Part shown: positions 1 through 8,200 of the stretch, in pieces
Position numbering within the stretch: position 1 is the first letter of the stretch
Layout: each line of letters begins with the position of its first letter
Origin: Actinomycetota bacterium
GTDB lineage: Bacteria > Actinomycetota > Acidimicrobiia > Acidimicrobiales > Ilumatobacteraceae
NCBI GenBank assembly: GCA_009704985.1
Contig: WLDE01000014.1
Coordinates: 1 to 37,088, forward strand
DNA length: 37,088 nucleotides
Direction: 5' to 3'
Program-made: the position numbers and the translations under genes
The notes under the pieces: generated by a model
What the model was told of the DNA's origin: nothing
Database searches by the model: none
The model's input: the letters and a program-made list of their open reading frames with translations, nothing else

Positions 1-54
1 CCGCCGCCGCCCCCCGGTCCGTCCGCACCGCCGCCGCCCCCGCCGATGCGCTGA
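1..54 (+). CDS. Possible C-terminal end of an unknown proline-rich protein (partial)
   Basis: Frame 1 is open from the window edge to a TGA at 52-54. It would encode a very proline-rich tail ending in Met-Arg. The strong hairpin at 93-126 lies 38 bp further on, which fits the end of a rightward transcription unit converging on sucD. Only 17 codons are visible, so no function can be assigned, and the open frame could be chance in such GC-rich DNA. Confidence 0.3.
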   Translation, partial: PPPPPGPSAPPPPPPMR

Positions 55-92
55 CGACCCGGACCCGGATCCCGCTCACGGACCGCTGGAAC

Positions 93-126
93 GACACGAG
101 CCCCGCCTCACGGCGGGGCTCGTGTC
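93..126. terminator. Strong bidirectional terminator hairpin
   Basis: A perfect 15-bp inverted repeat (GACACGAGCCCCGCC at 93-107 with its complement at 112-126) encloses the 4-nt loop TCAC. It lies 50 bp beyond the sucD stop codon on the minus strand and after the possible rightward gene end at 54. There is no clear U-tract on either side, which is common for actinobacterial terminators. This position between convergent genes supports bidirectional use. Confidence 0.75.
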
Positions 127-176
127 ATTCCTGGCGTCGGACGCGTACGAGACGCGTCGCGGAGGTCGGGTCGGGA

Positions 177-1079
177 TCAGCCCTTCAGGGCGGCGACGAT
201 CTCGGCCATCAGGTCGCCGGCCTCGGTCGGGTTCTGGCCCACCTTCACGCCGGCGGCGGCGAGCGCCTCCATCTTGCCCTTGGCGGTGCCCTTGCCACCC
301 GAGGTGATGGCGCCGGCGTGGCCCATCTTCTTGCCCTCCGGGGCGGTCACACCGGCGATGTAGGCGCTCATCGGCTTGGTGACGTTGGCCTTGATGAACT
401 CCGCGGCCTCCTCCTCGGCCGAGCCACCGATCTCACCGATCATGATGATCGCGTGGGTCTCGGGGTCGGCCTGGAACTCGCGCAGGCAGTCGATGAAGTT
501 CGTGCCGGGCACGGGGTCGCCACCGATGCCGACGCAGGTGCTCACGCCGATGCCGCGCTGCTTCAGCTCGTACAGCGCCTGGTACGTGAGCGTGCCCGAG
601 CGGCTGACGATGCCCACGTTGGGGCCCGACGCCGTCGGCAGCTCGGCGATCTCCCCGGCGGTGATGCCGATGTTGCACTTCCCGGGGCTGATGATGCCCG
701 GGCAGTTCGGGCCGAGCAGGCGTGTGTCGGGGTAGTCGCGGACGAGGGTGTTGTAGACCTTCGCCTCGTCCTGGGCCGGGATGCCCTCGGTGATGCACAC
801 GACGAAGCGGATGCCCGCCGCGGCGGCCTCGAGGATCGCCGCGCCGGCCGCCTTCGGCGGCACGGCGATGAACGACGCGTCGGCCCCCGTGGCGGCGACG
901 GCCTCGGCCACCGTGTTGAACACGGGAATGCCCTCGACGTCCGTGCCGCCCTTGCCCGGCGTGACGCCGCCGACGATCTGGGTGCCGTACGCCTGGTTGC
1001 GCAGACCGTGGTACTTGCCCTGACCGCCGGTGAGGCCCTGGACGATCACCTTGGTGTCGGCGTTGACGAAGATGGCCAT
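177..1079 (-). CDS. sucD: Succinyl-CoA synthetase (ADP-forming), alpha subunit
   Basis: This 300-residue protein is the nucleotide/CoA-binding and phosphohistidine-carrying alpha subunit of the TCA-cycle enzyme that interconverts succinyl-CoA and succinate with substrate-level phosphorylation. It opens with MAIFVNADTKVIVQGLTGGQG, the typical CoA-binding Rossmann start. It carries the GPNCPGIISPG segment and the conserved GHAGAITSGGKGTA motif containing the catalytic histidine near the C-terminus. The length is normal for the family. The ATG at 1079 follows the sucC stop (1082) by two bases, so the two subunits are almost certainly co-translated. Longer upstream starts in this frame run through sucC and are not credible. 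Confidence 0.97.
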   Translation of the reverse strand: MAIFVNADTKVIVQGLTGGQGKYHGLRNQAYGTQIVGGVTPGKGGTDVEGIPVFNTVAEAVAATGADASFIAVPPKAAGAAILEAAAAGIRFVVCITEGIPAQDEAKVYNTLVRDYPDTRLLGPNCPGIISPGKCNIGITAGEIAELPTASGPNVGIVSRSGTLTYQALYELKQRGIGVSTCVGIGGDPVPGTNFIDCLREFQADPETHAIIMIGEIGGSAEEEAAEFIKANVTKPMSAYIAGVTAPEGKKMGHAGAITSGGKGTAKGKMEALAAAGVKVGQNPTEAGDLMAEIVAALKG

Positions 1080-1081
1080 GA

Positions 1082-2236
1082 TCAGTTGCTCCCGTTGGCG
1101 ATGGCGACCGCCGCGCGAGCGGCTTCCAGCATGGTGGGCTTCGAGATGAGCTTCGACTCGGGGATGCCGGCGGCGGCGAGGATCTCGCGGCCCTGCTCGG
1201 CGTTGGTGCCGTCGAGGCGGATGACGATCGGGGCACGCAGCTCGACCCGGCTGAGCGCCTCGACGATGCCCTTCGCCACCTCTTCGCCGCGGGTGATGCC
1301 ACCGAAGATGTTGATGAAGATGCTCTTCACGTTCTCGTCGAAGTTGATGACGCCGAGCGCGGCGGCCATCACGTCGGCGTTGGCGCCGCCGCCGATGTCG
1401 AGGAAGTTGGCGGCCCTGCCGCCCACCTGGTTCACGACGTCGAGCGTGCTCATCGCCAGGCCGGCGCCGTTGGCGATGATGCCCACGGTGCCGTCGAGGC
1501 CGATGTACTGCAGGTCGTGGGTGCGGGCGAGCTGCTCGCGCTCGTCGAGCTCCTCGGTCGCGCGGAACTCCTCCCACTCGGGGTGACGGAACGACGCGTT
1601 GTTGTCGAGGCTCACCTTGGCGTCGAGCGCGTGCACGCCACCGTCCGGACGCAGGATCAGCGGGTTGATCTCGGCGAGGTCACAGTCGCCCTCGGTGAAG
1701 CAGCGGTAGAGCTTCACGAGCATGTCGGCCACGCCGTCGACGGCCTCGGCGTCGATCTTCGCCCGCACCGCGGCGTCACGCGCCACCTCGAGCGAGATGC
1801 CGTCGACCGGGTCGATGTGCAGCATCACGATCGCGTCCGGGTCGCTCTCGGCCACCGCCTCGATCTCGACGCCACCCTGGGCGCTGAGCATGAGGAGGTG
1901 CTTCTTCGCGGCACGGTCGAGCGAGTAGGACGCGTAGTACTCCTTCTCGATGTCGCTCGCGTGCTCCACCCACACCCGCTTCACGAGATGGCCCTTGATG
2001 TCCATGCCGAGGATGTTCCCGGCGTGGAAGCGCACCTCGTCGGCGGTGTCGGCCAGCTTGATGCCGCCCGCCTTGCCGCGACCGCCGACCTGCACCTGGG
2101 CCTTCACGACGACGGGGTAGCCGGCCGCCTCCGCCGCGGCGACGGCCTCGTCGACCGTGTACGCGACGTCGCCCGGCGACACCGGGATGTCGAAGCGGGC
2201 GAAGTACTGCTTGCCCTGGTACTCGAACAGGTCCAC
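1082..2236 (-). CDS. sucC: Succinyl-CoA synthetase (ADP-forming), beta subunit
   Basis: The 384-residue protein is the ATP-grasp beta subunit that binds nucleotide and succinate and pairs with SucD. The N-terminus VDLFEYQGKQYFARFDIPVS is the family's hallmark opening and fixes the start at the GTG of 2236. The frame is open further upstream, but that extension overlaps the neighbouring gene and looks like frame-shifted coding sequence. The segment VVKAQVQVGGRGKAGGIKLA and the C-terminal GGxxxxDxVAxG-like glycine-rich region (NFLDIGGGANADVMAAAL) are typical. It starts 4 bp after the stop of the B12-binding gene, so mutase subunit, sucC and sucD form one operon. Confidence 0.96.
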   Translation of the reverse strand: MDLFEYQGKQYFARFDIPVSPGDVAYTVDEAVAAAEAAGYPVVVKAQVQVGGRGKAGGIKLADTADEVRFHAGNILGMDIKGHLVKRVWVEHASDIEKEYYASYSLDRAAKKHLLMLSAQGGVEIEAVAESDPDAIVMLHIDPVDGISLEVARDAAVRAKIDAEAVDGVADMLVKLYRCFTEGDCDLAEINPLILRPDGGVHALDAKVSLDNNASFRHPEWEEFRATEELDEREQLARTHDLQYIGLDGTVGIIANGAGLAMSTLDVVNQVGGRAANFLDIGGGANADVMAAALGVINFDENVKSIFINIFGGITRGEEVAKGIVEALSRVELRAPIVIRLDGTNAEQGREILAAAGIPESKLISKPTMLEAARAAVAIANGSN

Positions 2237-2240
2237 TGGA

Positions 2241-2645
2241 TCAGTCCTCTCTGGCGTCGAGCGCCGATTCCAACCACTGTGCGATGCCCTTGAGCGAGGC
2301 GCCCGGGCCGAAGATCTCCGCCACGCCCTGCTCGCGGAGCACGCGGGCGTCGGCGTCGGGGATGACACCGCCGCCGAACACCATGATGTCGCCGAGGTCT
2401 CGGCTGCGGAGCTCCTCCATCACGCGTGGGAACAGCGTGAGGTGGGCACCGCTGAGCAGCGACAGACCGACGGCGTCGACGTCCTCCTGCAGCGCCGTCT
2501 CGGCGATCTGCTCCGGGGTCTGGTGGAGCCCGGTGTAGATGACCTCGAACCCGTGGTCGCGCAGTGCTCGGGTGATGGTCTTGGCGCCGCGGTCGTGGCC
2601 GTCGAGGCCCGGCTTCGCGACGACGACTCGGTACGTGCGCTTCAC
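2241..2645 (-). CDS. Cobalamin-binding subunit of a methylmalonyl-CoA-type mutase
   Basis: The 134-residue protein is a free-standing B12-binding domain like the C-terminal domain of methylmalonyl-CoA mutase. The base-off cobalamin signature DGHDRG (D15, H17, G20) is present, with the supporting motifs GLSLLSGAH and FGGGVIPD. The length matches small subunits of split acyl-CoA mutases. Its catalytic large subunit is not in this window. Being first in the operon with sucCD fits a route in which a mutase produces or consumes succinyl-CoA. The substrate (methylmalonyl-, ethylmalonyl- or isobutyryl-type) cannot be read from this domain. The start is a GTG at 2645 with a TAACGT -10 box 9 nt upstream. 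Confidence 0.9.
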   Translation of the reverse strand: MKRTYRVVVAKPGLDGHDRGAKTITRALRDHGFEVIYTGLHQTPEQIAETALQEDVDAVGLSLLSGAHLTLFPRVMEELRSRDLGDIMVFGGGVIPDADARVLREQGVAEIFGPGASLKGIAQWLESALDARED

Positions 2646-2654
2646 GAGTGCGTG

Positions 2655-2660
2655 ACGTTA
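2655..2660 (-). promoter_or_regulatory. -10 box (TAACGT) for the B12-subunit/sucCD operon
   Basis: On the minus strand TAACGT lies 9 nt before the GTG start at 2645, which predicts a leaderless or near-leaderless mRNA. A weak TTGGTC -35 candidate lies 19 bp further upstream and borders the 10-bp tandem repeat array. Confidence 0.45.
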
Positions 2661-2690
2661 GGCCGTCGCACCCGTGCGAGACCAACTGGT

Positions 2691-2770
2691 CCGTCCTGGT
2701 CCGTCCTGGTCCGTCCTGGTCCGTCCTGGTTCGTCCTGGTCCGTCCTGGTCCGTCCTGGTCCGTCCTGGT
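2691..2770. repeat. 10-bp tandem repeat, 8 copies of CCGTCCTGGT
   Basis: Eight head-to-tail copies of CCGTCCTGGT occupy 2691-2770. The copy at 2731 has T in place of the first C, and TGGT at 2687-2690 is a partial unit. The array sits in the divergent intergenic region between the B12-subunit operon and the membrane-protein/serpin operon. The 10-bp unit is not a multiple of three and is close to one helical turn. Confidence 0.95.
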
Positions 2771-2830
2771 CCGACGGCGGGTGACCGGTGCTGCGTTGGG
2801 ACACGAGCGCCGGTCGAGCAGACTGACGGC

Positions 2831-3391
2831 GTGCAATCGCGCTGGCGTCCGAAGTCGGTCCTCTCCCGAGCACTCCTCCCGGTGCTGGGCGGGATCGCCT
2901 TCTTCGCCCTCCTCGGTGGCGTCACGTGGGGCATCGCCGCGCTGCTGTCCGGCAACCCCGAGCGGCTCGAGGAGCGCCTGGCCACCCCCACGTTCGAGGT
3001 CGGGAGCACCGAGTTCGTCGCCGGTCAGATCGCCGACGGCGGGCCGCTGCTGTTCCAGGGGCTGGTGGGCGACGACGCCGACCGCAGCATCGTGCTCAAC
3101 CACGAGGGCGACGACCCCGGTCGCGGCTGGTCGGTGCGCTACGCGTTCCCGGCCGACCGCGACGACACCTGCCCCGTGAGCCAGGTGGAGGGCACGGCGC
3201 GGTTCACCGACTGCGACGGCCGTGAGCTCGGCTACGACGACCTCGCCCGACCCGACCGGGTGCGACCCCTGATCAGCGACGTCGTCGTCATCGACCTGCG
3301 CGGCGCCCAGCAGGACGCCGCACAGGACGCCGACGGCGAGACCGACCCGTCGGGAACCACCACGCCTCCGACGACGTCGGAGGCACCATGA
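2831..3391 (+). CDS. Hypothetical membrane-anchored protein upstream of the serpin
   Basis: The 186-residue product has a short basic N-terminus followed by a hydrophobic segment (about residues 11-36, ALLPVLGGIAFFALLGG) that should act as a membrane anchor. The rest is predicted to be extracytoplasmic and ends in an acidic, Thr/Pro-rich tail. Two cysteines (in DTCPVS and FTDCDG) and the segment LISDVVVIDLR are the only distinctive points. I do not recognise a family with confidence. I chose the GTG at 2831 because the longer frame back to 2648 translates the minisatellite as a repetitive, non-protein-like sequence. The stop overlaps the serpin start (ATGA), so the two are probably co-translated. 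Confidence 0.7.
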   Translation: MQSRWRPKSVLSRALLPVLGGIAFFALLGGVTWGIAALLSGNPERLEERLATPTFEVGSTEFVAGQIADGGPLLFQGLVGDDADRSIVLNHEGDDPGRGWSVRYAFPADRDDTCPVSQVEGTARFTDCDGRELGYDDLARPDRVRPLISDVVVIDLRGAQQDAAQDADGETDPSGTTTPPTTSEAP

Positions 3392-4695
3392 CCGATCACA
3401 TCGCCGGACCCCCCGGCACCACCTCGCTGGACCGTCGGCGGTTCCTGGCCGCGCTCCTCGCCACCCCGGCGGTGGCCGTCGTGCTGCAGGCGTGCAGCGA
3501 CGACCGATCCACCTCGATTGGGCAGGCGGGCGGCGAGCAGCGGTCCGGTCTCGCCCGGGTCGGCGCCGATCCGGCGCTCGCGGTCGACGCCGCGACCGCG
3601 GTCACCGCGTTCGGCACCGATCTGTACCGCCGCCTCGCGGCCGAGCGTCCCACGGACAACCTCGTGGTCTCCCCGGCCAGCATCGCTCTCGCGCTGGCGA
3701 TGGCGAGCGCCGGTGCCCGCGGCACCACCCTCACCGAGATGGTCGCCACCCTGCGCGCCGACGGGCTCGACCTGCACACGGCGATGAACGCACTCGACGC
3801 CGAGCTGACCGCACGGCAGCGGACCGACGTCGAGCTCTCCCTCGCCAACGCCGCCTGGCTGCAGTCGACGATGTCGATCGAGCAGGCGTTCCTCGACACG
3901 CTCGCCGAGCAGTACGGCGCGGGCGTTCGCACCGTCGACTTCACGACCGACGCCGCAGCCGCGCAGCGAGCGATCAACGGCTGGGTCTCGGAGCGCACGA
4001 ACGAACGGATCCCCGAGCTCATCCCGCCCGACCTCCTCGACGCCGACACCCGCTTCGTGCTGGTGAACGCGGTGTACCTGAACGCCCGGTGGGAGACCGA
4101 GTTCGACCCCGAGGTCACCCGCGACGCGCCCTTCACCACCGCGGCGGGCGAGACGGTGGAGGTGCCGACGATGGCCGCGGAGCGCGAGCTCCGGTACGCG
4201 TCGGGTGACGGCTGGCAGGCCGTCGAGCTGCCCTACGTCGGCGACGAACTCGCACTGCTGCTGTTCCTGCCCGAACCCGGCTTCCTCACCACCTTCGAGG
4301 AGATCTTCCTCGTCACCGACGCCACCCAGTACCTCGAGCCCACGCTGGTGCGGGTGCTGCTGCCCCGCTGGGACACCGGATCCGCGTTCGCCCTGGCCGA
4401 TCAGCTGGGCGCCCTCGGGATGCCGACGGCGTTCACCCTCGGCGCCGACTTCACCGGCATCACCGGCGACGAACCATTGCGCATCAGCGACGTGATCCAC
4501 CAGGCGAACATCACCGTCGGCGAGGAGGGCACCGAGGCTGCGGCGGCCACCGCCGTCATCGGTGAGGCGGGTTCGGCCCCGCCGGAGGACGTGCCGGTGC
4601 GGGTCGTGTTCGACCGGCCGTTCGTGTTCGCGCTGCGCGACCGGGTGAGCGGGGCGGTGCTGTTCCTCGGCCGGGTGGCGGACCCACGCGGCTGA
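3388..4695 (+). CDS. Serpin-family protease inhibitor, predicted Tat-exported lipoprotein
   Basis: The 435-residue protein starts with a twin-arginine signal (RRRFLAALLATPAVAVV, residues 16-32) and a lipobox ending at Cys36 (VLQAC), so it should be exported folded and lipid-anchored outside the cell. The body is a full serpin fold: NLVVSPASIALALAMASAGA near the start, then LVNAVYLNARWETEF, and FDRPFVFALRD near the end. The reactive-centre hinge EEGTEAAAATA (residues 379-389) has the small-residue pattern expected of inhibitory serpins. Counting from P15 (Gly381) puts the scissile bond near Gly395-Ser396, followed by APPE, which suggests preference for small-residue-specific serine proteases. 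That specificity is an inference. It is translationally coupled to the upstream membrane protein. Confidence 0.93.
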   Translation: MTDHIAGPPGTTSLDRRRFLAALLATPAVAVVLQACSDDRSTSIGQAGGEQRSGLARVGADPALAVDAATAVTAFGTDLYRRLAAERPTDNLVVSPASIALALAMASAGARGTTLTEMVATLRADGLDLHTAMNALDAELTARQRTDVELSLANAAWLQSTMSIEQAFLDTLAEQYGAGVRTVDFTTDAAAAQRAINGWVSERTNERIPELIPPDLLDADTRFVLVNAVYLNARWETEFDPEVTRDAPFTTAAGETVEVPTMAAERELRYASGDGWQAVELPYVGDELALLLFLPEPGFLTTFEEIFLVTDATQYLEPTLVRVLLPRWDTGSAFALADQLGALGMPTAFTLGADFTGITGDEPLRISDVIHQANITVGEEGTEAAAATAVIGEAGSAPPEDVPVRVVFDRPFVFALRDRVSGAVLFLGRVADPRG

Positions 4696-4719
4696 ACCGC
4701 CGCGATCCGCCCCTCGAAT

Positions 4720-5154
4720 TCAGCGCAGCGCCGGCGGCAGGTTGGCGAGGAGGCGGTCGACGAACACCTCGCTGTGCTCGTCGAGCTTCGACCGGTTCAG
4801 CGCGACACCGCCGAGCACGTCGGCGCCGCGACCCATCACCGACGACGTGAGCTTGTCGAGCGTCGTGCCCGGGTTGAGGGCGAACGTGCAGAAGGTGGCG
4901 GCCTTCTTCCCGCGCATCATCGGCAGCTTGTCGATCGCCCCGAGGCCCCACGGCGCCTGGCCGACCACGAACAGCCCGTGCACCCAGGTGCCGACGATGA
5001 CGAAGTCGGCGTCCTGGATCGCGGCGTGATCGGGCTCGCGGACCCGGCTCAGGCCGGTGATGGACCAGCCCTCCTGCTGGAGGAGCGACGCGATCTTCTC
5101 CCCCGCCGTCCAGGTGTTGCCGGTGAGGCTCTCGATCAGGAGTGCTGCCTTCAT
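4720..5154 (-). CDS. Flavodoxin-like protein
   Basis: This 144-residue protein has the flavodoxin layout. It opens with MKAALLIESLTGNTWTAGEKIA, where SLTGNTWTA matches the phosphate-binding loop that contacts FMN (usual pattern T/S-x-T-G-N-T). A central DFVIVGTWVHGLFVVGQAP holds the aromatic isoalloxazine loop, and KKAATFCTFALNPGTTLDKL forms the next strand and loop. It probably carries electrons or acts as a small quinone/flavin reductase in the cytoplasm. The frame is open for several kb upstream on this strand, but only this part has protein character, and the ATG at 5154 fits the family. It is divergent from pcrA and convergent with the serpin. Confidence 0.85.
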   Translation of the reverse strand: MKAALLIESLTGNTWTAGEKIASLLQQEGWSITGLSRVREPDHAAIQDADFVIVGTWVHGLFVVGQAPWGLGAIDKLPMMRGKKAATFCTFALNPGTTLDKLTSSVMGRGADVLGGVALNRSKLDEHSEVFVDRLLANLPPALR

Positions 5155-5259
5155 GGCAGGAGATTCAATCACGCGGGCCCGCGCCGTTCCGCCTCCGCGA
5201 CGGTGCACCGTCCGACGTCGGGACGTTGGCCCCGGCCGGGGGCCGTGGCACCCCCTCCC

Positions 5260-5265
5260 TAGGAT
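5260..5265 (+). promoter_or_regulatory. -10 box (TAGGAT) in front of pcrA
   Basis: TAGGAT ends 9 nt before the pcrA ATG at 5275, predicting a nearly leaderless transcript. I see no clear -35 at normal spacing; TTGGCC at 5226 is too far away. Confidence 0.5.
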
Positions 5266-5274
5266 GGTCACGCC

Positions 5275-8200
5275 ATGTCCGACCTCCGCCTGTTCGACGA
5301 CGCGCCACCCGATCCCGAGGAACCCCGTCAGCGACGCGGCCTCGTCCTCGAGGGACTCAACCCCGACCAACTCGACGCCGTGGTGCACCGCGGCGGCCCG
5401 CTGCTCGTGGTGGCCGGCGCCGGGTCGGGCAAGACGCGAGTGCTCACCCATCGCATCGCCCACCTCGTCGACGAGGGCGTGCACCCGATGCAGATCCTCG
5501 CGATCACCTTCACGAACAAGGCGGCCGGCGAGATGCGCGAGCGCGTCGCCGCCCTGGTCGGACCGGTGGCCATGAAGATGTGGGTGAGCACGTTCCACTC
5601 GGCGTGCGTGCGCATCCTGCGGGCCAACGCCGACCGGCTCGGCTACCCCCGCACGTTCAGCATCTACGACCAGGCCGACGCCCAGCGCCTCACCGGCTAC
5701 GTGATCCGCGATCTCGGCCTGGACGCGAAGCGTTTCACCCCGCGGGGCGTGCACGGGATCATCAGCCTCTGGAAGAACGAGCTCGTCACCCCCGACGACG
5801 CGGCCGTGCGGGCCGCCAACATCTTCGACCGCAAGCACGCCGAGGTGTACCGCGAGTACCAGCTGCGCCTGCACCGCGCCGGCGCGATGGACTTCGACGA
5901 CCTCCTGATGCAGACGGTGCAGCTCTTCCGCCAGCACCCCGACGTGCTCGAGAGCTACCGCCAGCGGTTCCGGCACATCCTCATCGACGAGTACCAGGAC
6001 ACGAACGTCGCCCAGAACGAGCTCGCCGTCCTGCTGGCGAAGGAGAGTGGCGAGATCACCGCCGTCGGCGACAGCGACCAGTGCCTCCCATGGGGGACAC
6101 TCGTGTCGTCGGCCTCCGGACCCGTCGCGATCCAGGAGATCGAGACCGGGACGGAGGTCCACGGCACGGGTGGACGCGCCGAGGCGGTGCACCGGCCGGT
6201 GCGCCATCGGCAGGACGGCATCCACCACGGCCCGCTCGTCCGGCTCACCACGTCGTCCGGAGCCACGTTGGCCGCCACCCCCTGGCACATCCTCCCCGTC
6301 CGGATGGCCGCCGAGCCCGGCTCGTGGTTCGTGTACCTGATGTACCGGGCGGACCGCGGCTATCGCGTCGGCGTCACGACGACGTCCCGAGCCGGACAAC
6401 GGGGGCGGCAGGAACTCGGGTACTTCGTGCGCTCGAACCGGGAGGGTGCCGACGCGCTCTGGATCCTTCGCGTCGTCGACACCCGTGCCGAAGCGGCGTA
6501 CTGGGAGTCGTGGTTCGCCGCCCGATACGGGCTTCCGACGGCCTGCTTCCACGCCATCGGCCGGAGCGGGATGGCGATGGACGATGCATGGCTGACGAGC
6601 CTGTACGCGGATCTCGACACCACGACCGCGGCCAAGTGGTTGATGGAGGACGAGCTGCTCCATCCCGAGTTCCCGCACCACCGTCCACAGAACGGGGCCC
6701 GACGGCAGACCTTGAACCTCACCATGTTCAGCGATCAGCGGATGGATGTCGCGTACCACCGCATCCAGTGGTCCTCGAACCGCCAGGAGATCGCCGAGCG
6801 CCTCGAACGAGCAGGCCACGCGATTCGCGACGGCAAGGGGCCCAATCGTCGTTTCGAGACCAGCCGCAAGAGCTACCAGGACGCCGTCGCGCTGGCTCGT
6901 TCCGTGGCGGAGGCGGGTGGGCTCATGCTTCGGCGGCGGATCTCGATCGACGGGGAGATCGTCGACCTGATGCCGATCAGCCACGCGCGAGTGGGCATGG
7001 CGGTGTTCGTCGAGCACGACGGTCGGTTCGTCGCGGAGGAGATCACCGCGGTCGGGCTGGAGGACCACTCGGGACCCGTGTACGACCTCGAGGTCGAGCA
7101 CACGCACACCTACGTCGCGAACGGGATCCTCGTGCACAACTCGATCTACGGGTTCCGAGGGGCGGACGTGCGGAACATCAACGAGCTCGAGGACCAGTTC
7201 CCGGACCTCACCACCATCGTGCTCGACCAGAACTACCGCAGCACCCAGGTGATCCTCGACGCGGCGAACGCGGTCATCGCCAACAACCAGTCGAAGACGA
7301 AGAAGCGGCTGTGGAGCGAGCTCGGCACGGGGGACCGGATCGTGCGGTACCAGGCCGACGACGAGCACGACGAGGCCCAGTGGGTGGCGCGCACGATCCA
7401 CACGCTGCACGAGAGCGACGCGCAGCAGTGGCGCGAGATCGCCGTCTTCTATCGCACCAACGCGCAGGCCCGGGTGCTCGAGGAAGCGCTCATCCGCATC
7501 GGCATCCCGTACAAGGTGGTGGGTGGCACCCGCTTCTACGACCGGCGGGAGATCAAGGACGCGATGGCCTACCTGCGCGCCGTGGTGAACCCGGCCGACG
7601 AGGTGAGCGTGAAGCGCGTGCTGAACGTGCCCAAGCGCGGCGTGGGCGACACGAGCGTCGCCAAGATCGACGCGCTCGCCGCAGCGGCCGGCATCAGCTT
7701 CACCGACGCGATGCGGAGGGCCTCCGACGCCGGGGTGAGCGGCCCGGCGCTGCGTGGCGTCGAGGCGTTCGTGAAGCTGCTCGACGATCTCGGGCAGATG
7801 GTGGTCGAACCCAGCGAGGACGACCCGGACGGTGTGCCGCCGGCCGGCCCGGCCGACGTGCTGCAGAACGCGCTCGAGCTGAGCGGCTACCTCGCCGAAC
7901 TCGAGGCCGAGGCGTCGGTCGAGGCCAACGGCCGGCTCGAGAACCTGGGCGAACTCGTCGGCAGCGCTCGCGAGTACACCCGCGTCGACGAGTTCCTCGA
8001 GCAGGTGGCCCTCGTGGCCGACACCGACGAGCTCGACTCCGACAACCGGGTGGTGCTGATGACGCTCCACTCGGCCAAGGGGCTCGAGTTCCCCAACGTC
8101 TTCCTGCTGGGTATGGAGGAGGGCGTGTTCCCGCACACCCGGGCGCTCACCGAGCCGAGCGAGCTCGAGGAGGAGCGCCGCCTCGCCTACGTCGGCATCA

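Noticed and set aside
2648..2830. N-terminal extension of the membrane protein before the serpin
   Set aside because: The extension would translate the 10-bp minisatellite into a monotonous sequence; the GTG at 2831 gives a normal membrane-anchor start.
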